The position numbers and the translations under genes were made by a program. From NCBI RefSeq assembly GCF_035046485.1, contig NC_085138.1:58509254-58573253 (forward strand): a stretch of DNA of 64,000 nt, written 5' to 3'. Numbering within the stretch: the first letter of the stretch is position 1; the number at the start of each line of letters is the position of its first letter. Shown here piece after piece: positions 63,274 to 64,000 of this stretch. The notes below the pieces were generated by a model, which did no database searches, was not told where the DNA came from, and was given only the letters and a program-made list of their open reading frames with translations. The DNA is from Aedes albopictus (lineage: Eukaryota > Arthropoda > Insecta > Diptera > Culicidae).

Positions 63274-63857
63274 TAGGACTCGGTGGCTAACATCACTTTA
63301 AACCTATGGAGTTTATTCGTGACGGCACAAAGTGTGAACCACCTGATGCAAGACAGCTTAGCCCTTGGTCGGCGAATCGTATTGACGTCACATTGCACTA
63401 GACGCCCCCCTTCTTCCCGATTCCTTGGATACCTCAGGTTGGTGTTCTCAAAGATAATGGACGTTCATGCTGATATACAAAATGTGTACAAACACTTTTA
63501 ACCGCTATTTCAATAAGAAAATGGAACTGGCAATCATTTTCAGATGACGCAACTATCATGCTTGAGTGCAAATGATAAAGGCAAAAAATCTCTACCTGAT
63601 AGGAATTACTGCAGTAATTCATTGTATGAATGGTGGCAGTGAGCAACGTATTTGGATTTTTTTAGACGGATTTTAAGTTACATTTTGTTCTAGGATAAAC
63701 ATCTGTTATCTGTAGTGTTCCTTACTTCCGAGAACCAGAGTTATATGCGAATCAATTCCTCTTGTTGGCCTTTTCGTTCCTGATGACGGACACCATCCTC
63801 ATTTCCATTCAGGTTCAACTTCGCTTCAAGGCTTTGAGAGCCAACCTCTAAGTGTTG
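63274..63857. other. Intergenic DNA, no recognised gene
   Basis: Frames at 63283-63501 and 63434-63646 show no domain. Confidence 0.35.
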
Positions 63858-63912
63858 ATTGATTGATTTGTCTTTATTAAAGAGACTTTCAGCCCTTGGC
63901 TGGTTCGTCTCT
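63858..63912 (-). mobile_element. 55-bp SINE-tail insertion with a 15-bp TSD
   Basis: TTTATTAAAGAGACTTTCAG...GGCTGGTTCGTCTCT is flanked by AACCTCTAAGTGTTG at 63843-63857 and 63913-63927. The tail is ATTGATTG on the low-coordinate side, so the insert is on the minus strand. It is the same 3' end as at 45991. Confidence 0.85.
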
Positions 63913-64000
63913 AACCTCTAAGTGTTGGCAATGCCTTACCTAGTAGTCGAAGTACGATATCTCACGTATTGTGGCTAACAACTCATCCTAAAAATCTCTA

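Overview
This window looks like nuclear DNA of a culicine mosquito, most likely an Aedes species. The basis is a Feilai-like tRNA-derived SINE, many TA-, 3-bp- and 8-bp-target MITEs, RTE-like and R1-like non-LTR retrotransposons, a Penelope-like element, a BEL/Pao LTR element, and one insect gene whose 60-63 bp introns sit beside tens of kilobases of intron filled with transposons. Species assignment is inference; I could not run a search.

Layout. 1-2150: a very homogeneous TATTCTAGTC satellite, broken by an R1-like LINE tail and a hAT-type MITE. 2150-7400: stacked and nested MITEs, degenerate GAATTCC-type repeats, and a unique GC-richer patch (5690-6960). 7408-11775: a 3.4-kb RTE-like element split by a 946-bp foldback MITE. 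11775-18000: SINEs, MITEs and long GGAATCC-word repeats. 18000-19870: an internally deleted RTE derivative and R1-like debris. 21190-23760: a roughly 140-bp satellite with an orientation switch and a Penelope-like insertion. 24222-24865: first coding exon of a type II membrane protein. 25676-34432: four RTE-like copies in various states of decay, plus a SINE tail, a MITE and a foldback. 34433-34932: a 500-N assembly gap. 34933-40757: a BEL/Pao element with a long uninterrupted gag-pol frame. 40758-47700: degenerate repeats with MITEs and SINE tails. 47924-48600: the last three exons of a GT43 beta-1,3-glucuronyltransferase. 50905-53345: a deleted RTE copy carrying a MITE. 53436-55990: a giant foldback with two further MITEs inside. 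56000-64000: more MITEs and a candidate promoter/first exon near 58500-58960.

Host genes. The only host gene I can support is the GT43 enzyme (plus strand). Its catalytic 3' half is clear. I infer that the exon at 24416-24865 (short tail, transmembrane anchor, Thr-rich stem) is the start of the same gene, about 23 kb upstream. The exon for the N-terminal half of the GT43 domain was not found and may lie in the assembly gap. Nearly everything else is mobile DNA or its remnants.

Most interesting: a group of MITEs whose interiors are built from one short self-complementary word repeated many times, a different word per family (12082, 28870, 60472, 62982, and related arrays at 59735 and 57600). 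Next: two unrelated MITEs stacked on the same GTAC in the centre of a palindromic element (2243-3440); a GGGGCTGTCC family with 3-bp target duplications whose subterminal ACGT-centred palindrome differs between copies but is mirrored at both ends; and a hammerhead-like motif next to the GIY-YIG domain of the Penelope element. None of these could be tested by search here.
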